NCBI GenBank assembly: GCA_949318235.1
Contig: OX439127.1
Location: 31,258,586-31,322,585 of the forward strand
Reading direction: 5' to 3'
DNA: 64,000 nt
Source of the DNA: Ecdyonurus torrentis
Taxonomy: Eukaryota > Arthropoda > Insecta > Ephemeroptera > Heptageniidae
This document shows, in pieces, positions 11,529 through 23,110 of the stretch; position 1 is the first letter of the stretch, and each line of letters opens with the position of its first letter. Under the pieces are notes generated by a model. It was not told the DNA's origin and did not search any database. It was given only the letters and a program-made list of their open reading frames with translations. The translations under genes were made by a program, and so were the position numbers.

Positions 11529-11669
11529 CTCTCCCTTCTGTATTTTCACAACCAACCTCATCTTCCCCCTCAGGGCAGTTGCTGTAACCATTACATTTGC
11601 TTTCCCAGGAAATGCAGCTGCCATCTCTACAGCTAAAGTCACTTGAAGGACATGGCGCAACCACCTCGC
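11529..11669 (-). CDS. LDLa exon E12, perlecan-like gene
   Basis: This 141-nt phase 1-1 exon has acceptor TTGTCAG and a strong donor GTGAGTCT. A short leader (EVVAP) precedes the module, which runs from CPSSDFSC to DEVGC and is followed by ENTEGR. Both aspartate ligands around cysteines 4 and 5 are Asn (CNGYSNC), so this module is a candidate for weak calcium binding. The DE of the acidic motif is kept. Confidence 0.92.
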
Positions 11670-12233
11670 CTGACAACACATGGCAACATTGACACATACA
11701 CCTACACACACACCTTAGCTACGCCATGACATGCAACACTAATTCACACACCACCATGCATTTTACTCCATATACTACATATTTCTTAGCATTCATATGA
11801 GTTTTCATTATTTATTTTTTTTAAGTGAGAGACTCATAGATGTTTATTTCACAATTCAAGATAAAAATAAATACAGTATAGTACATACTATGACGAGGAG
11901 GGAGACAACCCGATTGAATATAAATTATAATTCAATAGAGGTGATGAAGGACACCAGCAAGGGCCCTTATGTAATGAAATGAAGAAATTTTTTAAATAAA
12001 TTAGCTATATGATTGAGGGGGAGGGAAATAACATCACAATTTGATATATAAAAGTTAAAAGTTTTAAAAACAAATACACATTGAAAGAAAATAGTATAAT
12101 GATTAGAGCACGTTGAATAATATAGGTATAATATTACATATTATTTAGCAATCTACTCTAGAAATTTGATTCTATCTATGGATAATCTTTGTGTTGTAAT
12201 ACTTTTCAATTCAAACTTTCTACTATTTTCTTT

Positions 12234-12268
<35 letters not shown>

Positions 12269-13958
12269 CATTCATATATTTTAGAAAATGTAATCAGCAT
12301 TAATTTGAGTGGTGTAGAGATAAAAAAAACACTTAAAAGCAATATTTATTCCAGTTGAAGCACACATAAAGCTTTTTTGTCCTTACCAAATACACCTTTC
12401 CAAATTCTGCAATCCATATCGCATGTGTTCCCACTTTCATATATTAGCAGACACATGCAAAATTGTCATCTAATGCCCATGTGTACTACATTTATGATTA
12501 AGATGCAATATTGCATAAATATAATTACGTAATTATTTATTGTACCAGTAGAAGGATTTATAATTATTAAAATAAATATATAGGTACTGTTAATGTAATA
12601 ATGTTGAATACTGTAATTTGAATTATATTATAGATAGATTTATGAAGTTAACTTTTCTCTTTAGTACTTATTTAGGTAGCATAGGCAAGTATGCTAAAAT
12701 CTCTCCAGTGTATTTATTATTTGTGTGCCAGCAATATTTTCCAACCATAACAACACTTACATCACTAGGATTTCCTCTATCCTTCTTGTTATTAAATGTA
12801 TACTAGTATAATGAATAAATTTGCAAGAAAAGACTAGGAGAAGCCAGCAAGAGCCCACCATATTGGAAGAGAGGCCCAGTTAGGTGAAAATCTTACTAGC
12901 ACAGAGATAAAAAAAACTAACACAAATTGGATAGCTTTAGTTGGTTTTATTGGCACTAAACTCCAAGAGAAAACATAGTGTATTATGCATTTTGTCAGTC
13001 CTTTTACAGACTCAGAGAGAATTATTTATAGATTATCTCTGAGTCTGTAAGGACTGAAAAAGGCATAACACATTCTGGTTTCTCTCTAAGTTAAGTGCCA
13101 AAAACTTGTTTTTTTCTTTCCGCCTGTGGTAGCAAGATTTTTCCCTGAACTGTGAGCTACTCTTCACTTTGGTAAGGCTCTTTGCTGGTTTTCTCCTATC
13201 CACTTCTTGAAAAACTATCATAAACCAGGATGGTTTATTTTCCTTCACATCTGTTTACTATACATGATGGCCTATTATTTCTTAAATTATGATCAAAATA
13301 AAATATAATGTATGAATTTCAAAAGGCACAGTGTGCTCAGCCAACTATGAGCATACATTTAAAAATATAGTGGATGTATATAATAAAAACATAAAAACAT
13401 AGATCCACAATATGATAAAGAAGGATTATAAACTTTTCCTGGACCAAATGTGCTTCAGTTCAATCAAAATAAAATGTTTTGAAATTCATAGCAACAAATT
13501 GATTTGGATATTCTCAGCACAACAAAAATAAATACAATAAAATCAATAAAATAAATGCTCTATGTTTATACAGACAATCTAATTCTGTTCTCAAAATAAA
13601 TAATTGTTCAACTCCCCCCCCCCCCCTAAATTATCTGTATATAACAGCAGGAAAGCAATAAAAATTATTTTTTAAAATTAAAGAGAGAAATACTTCAAAA
13701 AACACATTCCAGCTGCTAACTTATAGATAAAATCTTTGAAACATATTAACAATATATTACAATTTAGACTTTGCTGTACAACAAAATTATTAAAGTTAAA
13801 AAATAAATAAATCATGCACTGTTCAAATTTAAGGGGATTTTTTTTTTTTTTTTTTTTTTTTTGTACATTTAATTGGAGTAGGAGAATATGATTATGTAAA
13901 ATGAGAGTAAATTGTGATGTCAAGAGCAAGCTGATGTATATGATTATAAAAAGCCTAC
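11670..13958. other. Intron E11-E12
   Basis: No exon seen. It contains poly-T tracts (12237-12266 and 13839-13862), copy B of the dispersed hairpin repeat (12821-13250) and a poly-C run near 13615-13626. Confidence 0.7.
12821..13250. mobile_element. Dispersed inverted-repeat element, copy B (uninterrupted)
   Basis: Terminal arms: CAAGAAAAGACTAGGAGAAG at the left and TTTTCTCCTATCCACTTCTT near 13210 on the right, complementary over about 33 bp with mismatches. The centre is a hairpin, CAGACTCAGAGAGA against TCTCTGAGTCTGTAAGGACT (about 12990-13060). It matches copy A at 1530-1945 and beyond. Non-coding. Confidence 0.75.
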
Positions 13959-14078
13959 CGCAGTTTTCTTCATCACTGTTATCACTACAGTCACGATTAG
14001 AGTCACAGCGATGGTTGATGTCAATACAGCGGCCATCTCTACACTTGAATTCATTGCTTCGACATGTGACTGATAGGT
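13959..14078 (-). CDS. LDLa exon E11, perlecan-like gene
   Basis: This 120-nt phase 1-1 exon has acceptor TTTGTTACAG and donor GTAGGCTT. The module runs from TCRSNEFKC to DEENC. All six cysteines are present and the ligands are CDS, DC and SDE. The open frame extends upstream and downstream only through intron sequence. The junction with E10 is C|AC (His). Confidence 0.93.
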
Positions 14079-14580
14079 CTGTAACAAACACATACAAACT
14101 GATGTTAATTTTGAAAATAATTCACAATAGCTGTGTAAATACAAATTTGAAGGTAGATATTTCTGCAATTTTAAAGTATTTAAAGAAAAAACTAAAGCAA
14201 AATATAATTAAGTAGACTATTATTATTATTTATTTATTTTTCTTCCGTTTGCTGGAATGTAAAAATTAGGAGAAAAATAAAAAGTGACTGTGGGTATGTA
14301 TATATAATAGGCCTATATAATATTATATAGACTGTATAATACTCACACATACACACTAAATTGAAAAATAAAATAGGTTTTTAATCTATAAAATTGCAGA
14401 AGCTGTAAAATGTCAGACAATATATCATGTTCAGCATGAAAAAAATATCAAAAAGCAATTGGAACTTTGAGAGAAAGAGTTCATTTCATTTTATCCTGCA
14501 GAGCTACAAAAGAAAGTTCATCAATCCATTGCAATTATTTACATCATACATAATATATACAGACAAATAAAAATGCTTAC
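14079..14580. other. Intron E10-E11
   Basis: AT-rich; nothing recognisable apart from a TAGGCCTA octamer near 14308. Confidence 0.7.
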
Positions 14581-14700
14581 GACAACTGATTTCATCCTCT
14601 CCTCCTAAACACTCAGCAATTTGATTACACCTCTGGTTGGCACTCAAACATGTGCCATCATTACAGCGGAACATATCAGGTAGGCATGGAGTTGGTTGAG
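14581..14700 (-). CDS. LDLa exon E10, perlecan-like gene
   Basis: This 120-nt phase 1-1 exon is too short for a 60-codon frame. Acceptor is GTGTTGCAG, donor GTAAGCAT. Linker QPTP is followed by a module from CLPDMFRC to DEISC. Cysteine spacing is canonical. The ligand positions around cysteines 4 and 5 are Asn and Glu (CNQIAEC) and the Ser before DE is Glu (GGEDE), making this one of the most divergent calcium sites in the array. Confidence 0.92.
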
Positions 14701-15227
14701 CTGCAACACATGTAACATAATATGTTCTTATGATTGATTATTTTAACCAATAAACGAAAAAATGTTCAATTTCCTGTACATTACTGCAAATGCAAAAAGC
14801 AATAAAACAATGCAAAATTATTTATACTATTATTTTTTAATTATTAGGCCTATTATTATTTATTGCTTTTAAGTGTTTTAAATATTGTGTGAATTGTGAT
14901 TGCATTGTAAATATATTTATATATGGAGGAGTTACAATGTTTAGAAATAAATGTTATGTTGTAAAATGAAGTAAAAAAATATATATATATAAAAGTTTTG
15001 ATATGAAATCAATGCAAATTTGATCTAACCACTAATAATTATATGTATGTGCTACATAAGTATTGAATCTTCCTTTATATTTTCCAGTTACCTGTAAAAA
15101 AAAAAATGTAATACATAATGAACATATTTCCTAAAGAATAAAAAATAAAATGGATACAAAATTTGATTGTTGTTTTATGTGTAAGGAATGTTATTTACAA
15201 ATTTTGGAAATATATATTATTACATAC
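14701..15227. other. Intron E9-E10
   Basis: AT-rich intron with a TAGGCCTA octamer near 14845; no exon seen. Confidence 0.7.
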
Positions 15228-15344
15228 GGCAATTCTCTTCATCTGAGCCATCAGGACAGTCTCTGATCCTGTTGCAATGCAATTTGAGACGGATACAGGT
15301 TCGATCTCTGCATTGGAACTCGTTGGCAGCACATCTGGTATCAG
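15228..15344 (-). CDS. LDLa exon E9, perlecan-like gene
   Basis: This 117-nt phase 1-1 exon has acceptor TTGCTCCAG and donor GTATGTAA. The module runs from RCAANEFQC to DEENC with six canonical cysteines. Asn replaces the first Asp ligand (CNRIRDC); the SDE motif is intact. Splices to E8 through A|CT (Thr). Confidence 0.93.
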
Positions 15345-15618
15345 CTGGAGCAACAAATCATGCAAAATAATAACATGCACTTGTTATAAATAGACATAAA
15401 AATTAATTGTTCTTTACAAACATGTCCACAATCACCTTAAATACCAAAAATATATATTATTAGTTATTGGACATACTGTAAAGAGCAATAAATTAAAGAT
15501 TAATAAACACACATAAATATAGATGGACAACACATGTATTATTGTAAGATCTGAAAAGAAAAGATAGAACAATTTCAATGCATGCAAGACCCATGTCCCT
15601 GTCTGTCACCCCTAAAGG

Positions 15619-15620
<2 letters not shown>

Positions 15621-15685
<65 letters not shown>
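15621..15685. repeat. (AT)n microsatellite
   Basis: About 32 AT units without interruption. Confidence 0.95.
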
Positions 15686-15688
<3 letters not shown>

Positions 15689-15932
15689 GGTCAGAATGAG
15701 TTGAAGATTTGAAGATTCTAAATAATACCTATTGTTAAGTAATATTTATTATACATATTATGACTTACATTTGAAATGTCCAGTGTTATTATTATTTTAA
15801 GTTTCTGATTCAACATTAAGGGCATAATGATTTATTTTTGAATACGAGTAATAATAAAAATTCTAACTTATAAACAACAAGTATAATGCATATTCAGATA
15901 GTAATTTTCAATCAGAGATTTACATTTTTACA

Positions 15933-16132
15933 TATATCGCCCTGGCTGGCCCAAAACTTGTACTTGCCTTTTAAAGTCGTCTTACAAAAAGCGTACTTGC
16001 ATTTTTGTTCAGTACAACAAAAAAGGACATACTTGCAGTGCGTTTTACATGTTAATCTTATGGCGGATGCGCACACAGCAGTGATTTTAGCCAAATGCAA
16101 TTACGTCCGTTGGGTGCAGCCAGGGTGATATA
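15933..16132. mobile_element. ~200-bp TIR element with internal TACTTGC repeats
   Basis: The ends are TATATCGCCCTGGCTG and CAGCCAGGGTGATATA, a TIR of about 16 bp bounded by TA. Inside, GTACTTGC/ATACTTGC occurs three times. Open frames on both strands (80 plus-strand codons, 62 Cys/Lys-rich minus-strand codons) span the element and follow from its repeats. Likely a TA-target MITE. Confidence 0.65.
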
Positions 16133-16308
16133 TATAGTATTGTATTGCAGTAACACTCTTTTAATTGACAATACGTGTGCTGTGTTTTAGAATTTTTGTG
16201 ATACTATTATTGTTGATTCAAGCTTCAAAAAATAAAATCTGATTGAACCGTAATATCTGAATCAATCAAAATGTGTGAGTGTGGGTGTGTATGTGTATAC
16301 ACACTCAT

Positions 16309-16466
16309 CAAGGGTGCTCTGCTATAATGCCCAAAGTCCATTTCACCTTGATTTTTTTTTTTTTTCTGCAAATGACTTGACATGGAAAAATCCAAATTTT
16401 GGAGTCAGGTAAAATATAATTTTTCAAGGGCAAGTGGATTTCAGACATTATAGCGGTGCACCCTCA
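16309..16466. mobile_element. ~157-bp TIR element
   Basis: The left end AGGGTGCTCTGCTATAATGC pairs with the right end CATTATAGCGGTGCACCCT, with further complementarity inward (TCCA...TTCACCTTGA against TCAAGGGCAAGTGGA). It sits between short CA/TG-rich flanks. Non-coding MITE-like element. Confidence 0.7.
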
Positions 16467-16726
16467 ATACACCTACATATACACACACTCACAACACACA
16501 TAAAATTCTACAAGAAAAGAGAAACAAAGTTTTTAATATTTAAATAGTAAATACTAGTAAATAGTAATAGGGTGTTATAATTTTTTTTTTTTTTTTTTTT
16601 TTTAAACTGGACCGAATAAGACTAAAGAATGAAATGAAATAATTTTGAGATTCTGTTACTAAGGAAAGTTCACCTTTGCAATATACTTAATAAATACAAA
16701 TAGGTTTAATAGAAAACAGATAGTTA

Positions 16727-17010
16727 GATTTGAAAATTTTAGGAAAGGGAGGTGAGCATTAGTTGACAGGGTCACTTAGTAAGAAAATCATAATAATATT
16801 CAAGCCATGCCAAAGTTAAACACAGATAAATTAAAGTGTTTTTAATTTTGACCTGGGTTAGAAAATATTTTTTTATCTCACATAAGGCATTCCTGTCAGC
16901 TAGTGTTTACCTCCCTTTCCCCAACTATTCCAATATGCGTTTTTCTATATGTTCATACCTCCCTTTCCCCAACTATTCCAATATGTGTTTTTCTATTCTA
17001 TCAAATCTTT
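16727..17010. mobile_element. Dispersed TIR repeat, second family, copy 3, with a tandem duplication in the right arm
   Basis: The left arm GGAAAGGGAGGTGAGCATTA, then GTTGACAGGG, pairs with CCTGTCAGCTAGTGTTTACC, then TCCCTTTCC, on the right. The right arm carries two 49-bp tandem copies of CTCCCTTTCCCCAACTATTC (starting near 16911 and 16960). Related to the repeats at 4890-5058 and about 241-395. Confidence 0.65.
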
Positions 17011-17701
17011 ATATTTGCCAATTTTGAAATTCTGAAATATTTACTTTGTATATTTGTGCAATTTAAAAGTTTTATCTTTAATATGATTAGCTGTTTAAGA
17101 TTTCAAAGGAACACATAAAAAGCATACAAATAAGTACAGTTAATTTAAAAACAAAGTTGCATAGCAGTTGGATAGCTCAAAAATGCATTACAATGTTATA
17201 TATTTATTTATTTCCTTTTTTTTTATTTATCTTTAGGTTTAAATGAGTAGATTAAAATTTTAACATTAAAGAAAAATCTATACTTTGTGAAACTTGGTAT
17301 ATGCAATACTTTGATACGACTTTGCGATACTTTATCAAATTTTAATTTGAAGTCAAGTTTATTTTCTTTAGTCTCCAAATAACACAACATAGTCAAAATA
17401 CACTAGTAGATCATTTTTAAATTATTTAAATTTGATGATGATTATTATTGGCACTATAACTGTATAATTATCAACCAGCGGAAATTCTTGGAAAACTTAA
17501 TATTTTTACATCAATTTGTATTATGGCCCAAATAAAACAGTTACATAGCAGGAAAACAGGAAAGCATTAGAAGAATAAAGGAAGAAACAGGATACACCAA
17601 TCTGCTAATATAAGAAGGAATATTAATGCAACGAAAGCTAGAAATAGATAGTGAATTGTTATATGAAAGAAAAGTGAGAGCAAATTAGCTAAAATGCATA
17701 C

Positions 17702-17809
17702 TGCAATTCCTCTCATCACTGCCGTCCTGGCAATTATTGACTTGGTTGCAGCGCTGGTTACCCGGGATGCAGTATCCATTGTCACAAACAAACTGGCCAG
17801 GCATGCATG
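17702..17809 (-). CDS. LDLa exon E8, perlecan-like gene
   Basis: This 108-nt phase 1-1 exon has acceptor GATTTTTCAG and donor GTATGCAT. The module runs from CMPGQFVC to DERNC. Six cysteines are canonical and SDE is intact, but both ligand aspartates beside cysteines 4 and 5 are Asn (CNQVNNC). No linker residues. Confidence 0.93.
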
Positions 17810-18906
17810 CTGAAAAATCAAAGCAACTTTAGTTTTTTCATCATAAATTTTGGGAAATCAATTAGAAAAAATATTACACATTTTTGAATGTTTTATATTC
17901 ATAGATAATGCTAGTATCTCATTAACTTTTACAGTCTTCCATGATATAATATATGTATATATGTATAAGTACATAATTATGTATACTTACACAAACACAC
18001 ATTTCTATTAAATAATGCAAAGTTAAACTGCAAATTTCTTTTTTAATAGACTTTTTTTTGTAATGTTATTTTACTATTTTATTAACTTTTTGATGTTGCT
18101 GTTATTTTTAATACTTTGATCTAACACATAAATTATTACCCAACACACACAAAAGAAATTCACAATTTTACTTTGTATAAATATGTTAAATATTTATACT
18201 GGGTCTGGTGAAAGAATGAATCCAGTCGTTACCATAACTTAATGGTAAGGATTGGCGCATACAGTTTACGTATTCCTTTAAAACTAGAATCTCTTTCACT
18301 ATCTCCAGATAATAATTTTTTAAATTTTAAAAATAAATTTATAATTTGGCTTTATTTTGTTTTTTCTAATGAAATTAACAGAGCACTAAAATGTAACTAC
18401 TATAGCACAAACTGTAACAACTTTAGCATGTGAATTATTATACATAGAAACATTTTTTTAATGTTTTAATAAAACATAAAATTAAAAACTGATAATAAAA
18501 TAACATTGAAATCATGCTGTAAGCACACAGAGACAGGTTGTACACAAAAACATAGATGTTGGATTGTGACTGTGAGAAGGTGATACTAAAATTGTGTATG
18601 TGTTATATGTTTAAGCTGCTAATTTTGTTAGCACACATGTACTTTGAATGAATTTAATGTTTTGTGTGTAATAGTAAATAGGAGTGTTGGAAAATGATGA
18701 GAAAAGGAGTGGAATATTTATGCTGAGACATTACATGACAACACAAAAAGCTTTAAAGAAAAAAAATTGTTGAAACAACTGGACTGCATTTCCTAGAAAA
18801 ATAAAATATATGTGTAGCAAGATTATATAAAAAAGAATTGGACAAAAACACACATAAGCCGACACCAACATTAACAACAGTAGAAGTCTCCACTTGGATA
18901 ACTTAC
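17810..18906. other. Intron E7-E8
   Basis: AT-rich; no exon or clear repeat element seen. Confidence 0.65.
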
Positions 18907-19023
18907 GACAATTCTTTTCATCGGAAATATCTGCACAATCATATTTTTGATCACAACGTCCACTTTGATGTATACACGTTCCATCCTGGCATTTAAACTC
19001 ATGTATTGTGCAGTGGTTATAAG
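18907..19023 (-). CDS. LDLa exon E7, perlecan-like gene
   Basis: This 117-nt phase 1-1 exon has acceptor TTTGTTTACAG and donor GTAAGTTA. The module runs from HCTIHEFKC to DEKNC. Six cysteines are canonical and the calcium ligands CDQ, DC and SDE are complete. Junction with the upstream exon E6 is C|CT (Pro). Confidence 0.93.
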
Positions 19024-19898
19024 CTGTAAACAAAAGGCAAGCTGGATATATGTCGATTCTTCTGCATCTCAATCTCACTGCAATAAAGCTAGTGCAGAGT
19101 ACAATCACACATCAGTTAAGTGTCAAAATCACATTAGAGATTAAAATAAAAATATTGATTGGCTTTTTATAATAAATATTAAAATATAACTATCAAACTC
19201 TTGTTCCTCTTTCCCTGATTTTGCCTTGGTGTTGTTATCACTACTTACTCTATAACTCTCATTTGTGTATATCATTACCATGAAATAATAATAAGTTCAG
19301 TAATAAAAAATAATAATAAAGCAATGCTGCATGATTGATAAAGAAATCATCATCCACACCCTCTGTTCCTTTACTGTTAATATCTATGAAGCTTCTGTGT
19401 GCTGGACAATATATACAGCAAAAAGATCATAGCCACGATATGTGATACTTGTTTGGCATTTGCAGCAAATATTGCGTATGCAGTCAGAGACAGGAACTTT
19501 AACTTCATCAACACTATCTCACTTAATTAACTTTTTTCAATCATCAAAATAATCTGCATGATTACATGTAAATGTTTGCAGACAAAAAAGTAATAAATAT
19601 TTGTATTATACCATAAAATTATAACATTAAAGGCATCATAAAAGACTAGAGTCTTTTTTTTTTTTTTTTTTGAAGTCTTGCCACTTTTTAAAGGTCATAT
19701 ACTGTACATTAAATTTATTGGGCATGTCAAAATATAACAAATTCAGTACGATTTAAGTCAATATCTCATTTAAAAGGTTCTTCAAATTCAGCTATGGTTT
19801 TACATCAATAATAATAAACACGTATACTGAAATGTATATGTATTAGTATACGTACAGAGTTGAACATGAGCTCTTCATTTAATTTCTTTCCTTCGCAT

Positions 19899-20495
19899 TC
19901 AAGAAGTGAACCAAATTAAATATCTTAGTTTTTATTGTCTTGACTTAACGGTTAACCTCAGTCCTGGAACGCCCCCTTTTTTCAAGAAACTGATCGTTCA
20001 GTTAATAGAAGTTCCAGTATAATTTTTTCATAATTCCCATAAATATCTCACAATTAATTTTTAACCATTTTTATTTTGCTGCAAAATTCAAAATCAATGT
20101 TATTTAAATGGGCAAACTAAGGCCTAATTTTCTCGGTCCAGAAATAATTTTGAAATATAAAACAAAAAGTAATCGATAGAGCATGGAAATATCTATAACG
20201 TGAGAAAGTTTCCAAAAAAGTTGTCGAACTAACAGTTTTTAAACTTGAAAAAACAAAAACACAGTGCTAAAATCATATTATGCAAATTTTAATCCTGATT
20301 ATCTCGAATCACAAATAAATTTTGAATATTCTGTTAACTGGAGCGTGCGGATCATGATATTTTTTAACCCCCATAAAGTTTTCAAAAAAAGTTGTGGAAC
20401 CAATTTTGAGATATTTTGCTTTTTCCAGGTCTGAGGTTAACCCTTAAAGCTAAGATATTTATCTACGTGACCCACTGGTTTAAAACTTCTTAAAC
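19899..20495. mobile_element. ~600-bp TIR element
   Basis: The ends are diverged complements over about 60 bp. At the left: CAAGAAGTGAACCA, then AAATATCTTAG, then GGTTAACCTCAGTCCTGGAA. At the right: TTCCAGGTCTGAGGTTAACC, then CTAAGATATTT, then ACTTCTTAA. The interior is AT-rich with no transposase. The boundaries are approximate. Confidence 0.6.
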
Positions 20496-20918
20496 ACCTC
20501 AGACAAACATAAATTCGATTGCAGCGCCACCTGCCTGAACTGCTACATGACCCATTCCCCCTTAATGTTTAAAATTTCATTTTCATTCTACATGTCTCTC
20601 TTTTCCCAACTCTACAATTGTTCCACCTTCCATATAGTAATTGTATGGTATTTATTAAAAAAATTCATTACGTAGAAATACAGTTTGTAAAAAAATAACA
20701 TTACGCGTTACTTAATTTGTACCTAATTTTGATGCAAAAAAAAAATATATATATAAAAAAAAAAAATGTTCCCATCGCATTCATGACTTCTTGCTGCAAA
20801 TATTGTTATGAGCACAAAAATGATTAATGTAAGGTACAATCCTTACCATTTCACTACAGCGCTACTAAAGTTCTACTTGTACTACAGGTGGGTAGACTAT
20901 CATTAGTGCCTAACATAC

Positions 20919-21035
20919 CACGTGGCTTTGACACTTCTGTGATATTGGAACAATCTTTAACAGCACCACGACAATGTTGCCAGGTAGGAATAGAGACACC
21001 ACAGCAACAAATAAACACCCCGTTAATGCAGACGG
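20919..21035 (-). CDS. Candidate exon: divergent LDLa-like cysteine-rich module
   Basis: A 117-nt segment, the same length as several LDLa exons, sits between E6 and E7 on the same strand. It has an acceptor (TGCACATCTAG, after a pyrimidine-rich stretch) and donor (GTATGTTA), both in phase 1, and is open throughout. It is GC-richer than its surroundings. The product (VCINGVFICCCGVSIPTWQH, then CRGAVKDC and an NIT glycosylation site) matches LDLa spacing for cysteines 1, 2 and 4. Cysteine 3 is Ser, the sixth cysteine and the DxSDE motif are missing, and two extra cysteines follow cysteine 2. It could be an altered module in an alternative transcript or a decaying exon. An open frame of 79 codons starting upstream with a hydrophobic leader also crosses it, so an independent small secreted protein is possible. 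Confidence 0.45.
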
Positions 21036-22425
21036 CTAGATGTGCAGCCAAAAGGAACAACAGAAATAAAATATTATAATTAAAGGAAAACATGCAGAAA
21101 AAAGGGTATACAGACAGCTAGGCTAAAAGAATTGTTGTTAGAAAATTCTCTGCATTCTGAAAAATTGGAAGAAAATAATAAGTTTTTAATTTATTAATTT
21201 AAATATTTTGAGAAAGATAAGTTGTATTACAAACTTGACACAAGCCAAAAGAAAAGAAGAATATTTATAGGGTGTAGTTGAACCAATGCAAAGATTACTT
21301 AGATTTGTTTTTTGGCTTGTGCCATGTCCATGCAACATAAAAACATTCATTCAAATCAATTCATACCCAGTACATGATGTCTAGATACAGCTGTCAATAT
21401 TCACAATCATTTACATCAACATCACAATCTGTCTAATACATTTAATACGTTTTATATATTATGTAAGTTGGACTTCTTGGATATAGGGGGAATTTAAAAA
21501 AAAAAAATCCACATTGCAGGGATTTATTAATTGGTTTTGATAGGACTTTCCAGGGGTTAAGTGCTTTTACATAAGTACACTATTTAAATAAACTATAGTT
21601 ATCAGGTCAGTATTAAGAGGTTTTAATTAAATACAATATGTTGCTGAATGAGTGTTACAATATATAAAGAATGATTAAATATGAAAATCATTATGAGTAA
21701 CCCTTCTGTAAGTGTACAGGATAGCACGCAGTTGATGCCTGGGTAACTGAAAACTATAAGCAAAGACAAGGTTTTTTCTTTCTTTTTTTAATATTAAGTG
21801 GTGTGCATTATTACTGTAAGTTCAATGTTAGCAAAGTATAAAAGCAAATGTATATTCGCATGCTTTTATGGTATTTAGATGAAAAAAGTTTCAAGTCTTC
21901 AGGTTATGAGTGAGATCTGTAGTGTGAATAATATATAAGAGAATAAAATTAGTTGAAATAGAGAAAATATGGCCCAGAAAAAATATATGAGATAGCTAGG
22001 CCTACAGGCTATGTAGATGGTTGTGTATTTAAATAATAAAAAATATTCACAAATTTGGTATAAGTACACCTATAACCTACCCATGATATTGCTGATATAA
22101 TGTGATAGCTGATCACACTTGCATCAGTGTTGTAAAAATAGTTACTTTTTATTTATTCGAAATTCAATTATTCTGAATTATTTATTCTAAAGGCATTTTA
22201 TGGCTTTAATAATAATAATCTACTGAATAAATTTTTTTTTCACATTATTTTAAAGAGATGATTGTAATGAATTTATAGTGACCAAATAGTGAGCAAATAA
22301 ATAATTTGTAATATTTGCTCACTATTATACTCTGAAGTTCTAGGTTGAATAAGTACAATGAGAGAAAAAAAATGATTAACTATTGCCTATTTGCTTCTAC
22401 CCTGCACATTTAGAATAATACTTAC

Positions 22426-22539
22426 GACAATTCCTCTCATCGGATAAATCATTCGGGCAGTCATTGCGGCCATCACAGCGTAGCCTACGGTCAATACATG
22501 AACCATAGTCACACTGCCATTGAGTGTCAGAATCGCACG
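22426..22539 (-). CDS. LDLa exon E6, perlecan-like gene
   Basis: This 114-nt phase 1-1 exon is too short for a 60-codon frame. Acceptor is TTGATTACAG, donor GTAAGTAT. The module runs from CDSDTQWQC to DERNC. All six cysteines and ligands CDG, DC and SDE are present. There is one extra residue between cysteine 5 and the acidic motif (CPNDLSDE), shared with neighbouring E5, which suggests those two arose by duplication. The hydrophobic position after cysteine 1 is Trp where most modules have Phe. Confidence 0.93.
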
Positions 22540-22958
22540 CTGTAATCAATTAAGACATTATTAATTTATTTAATCACAGCTTGAAAAATATTAAACTGAA
22601 ATAATGTTATCTTGAGGGGAATTCAATGCATGAATATTTATCTACACATGCCTTAGGGAAAAGCCAGTACTTCTCATGTTCAAAAGCTGGTCCCTAATTT
22701 TTTTTATGTCATATTTAAAAGAAACAACTATCTACACATTAACATTTCAAGATCTGTAACTAACAGAAAGAAGAAGAAGAAGAAGAAAAAAAAGTGAGAG
22801 AGAGAGAGAGGGAGAGCATGCAGTTTTATATATTTTTTTATTGTAATCTCCATTTTTGTCTGGTGCCCTCCCCCTCCCCAAAATATTTAGATATTGGAAG
22901 AGATATCTTATACTTAAAGTAAAGGCATAGACCACCTTGAACCACCTTTGGCCAGTCA

Positions 22959-23110
22959 TTGATTTCTAATTTATTTTCCATTCACAAAATGTTGCATGCA
23001 GACTCTGGCATCACAGCTCGCCTGGTCCACACCCACGTAAAACATGTGAGCTGTGATGTTATTGTTCGCACATACCATTTTGTGAATGGAAAGTAAATTA
23101 GAAATCAATA
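22959..23110. mobile_element. ~150-bp inverted-repeat element
   Basis: TGATTTCTAATTTATTTTCC at the left is complemented by GGAAAGTAAATTAGAAATCA at the right. Complementarity continues inward through CATTCACAAAATG. The centre contains a second hairpin (CATCACAGCTC against GAGCTGTGATG). Non-coding. Confidence 0.75.

Larger units (their letters stand above)
15345..17701. other. Intron E8-E9 with several small transposons
   Basis: No exon seen. It holds an (AT)n tract (15621-15685), three inverted-repeat elements (15933-16132, 16309-16466, 16727-17010) and a poly-T run (16580-16603). Confidence 0.7.
19024..22425. other. Intron E6-E7 (contains a candidate divergent exon)
   Basis: Holds a TIR element (19899-20495) and the candidate cysteine-rich exon at 20919-21035. 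The rest is AT-rich with no further coding signal. Confidence 0.65.

Noticed and set aside
13678..14097. 139-codon minus-strand frame taken as one protein
   Set aside because: Only 13959-14078 is exonic; the rest is intron including a poly-T/Lys run, after a clear donor.
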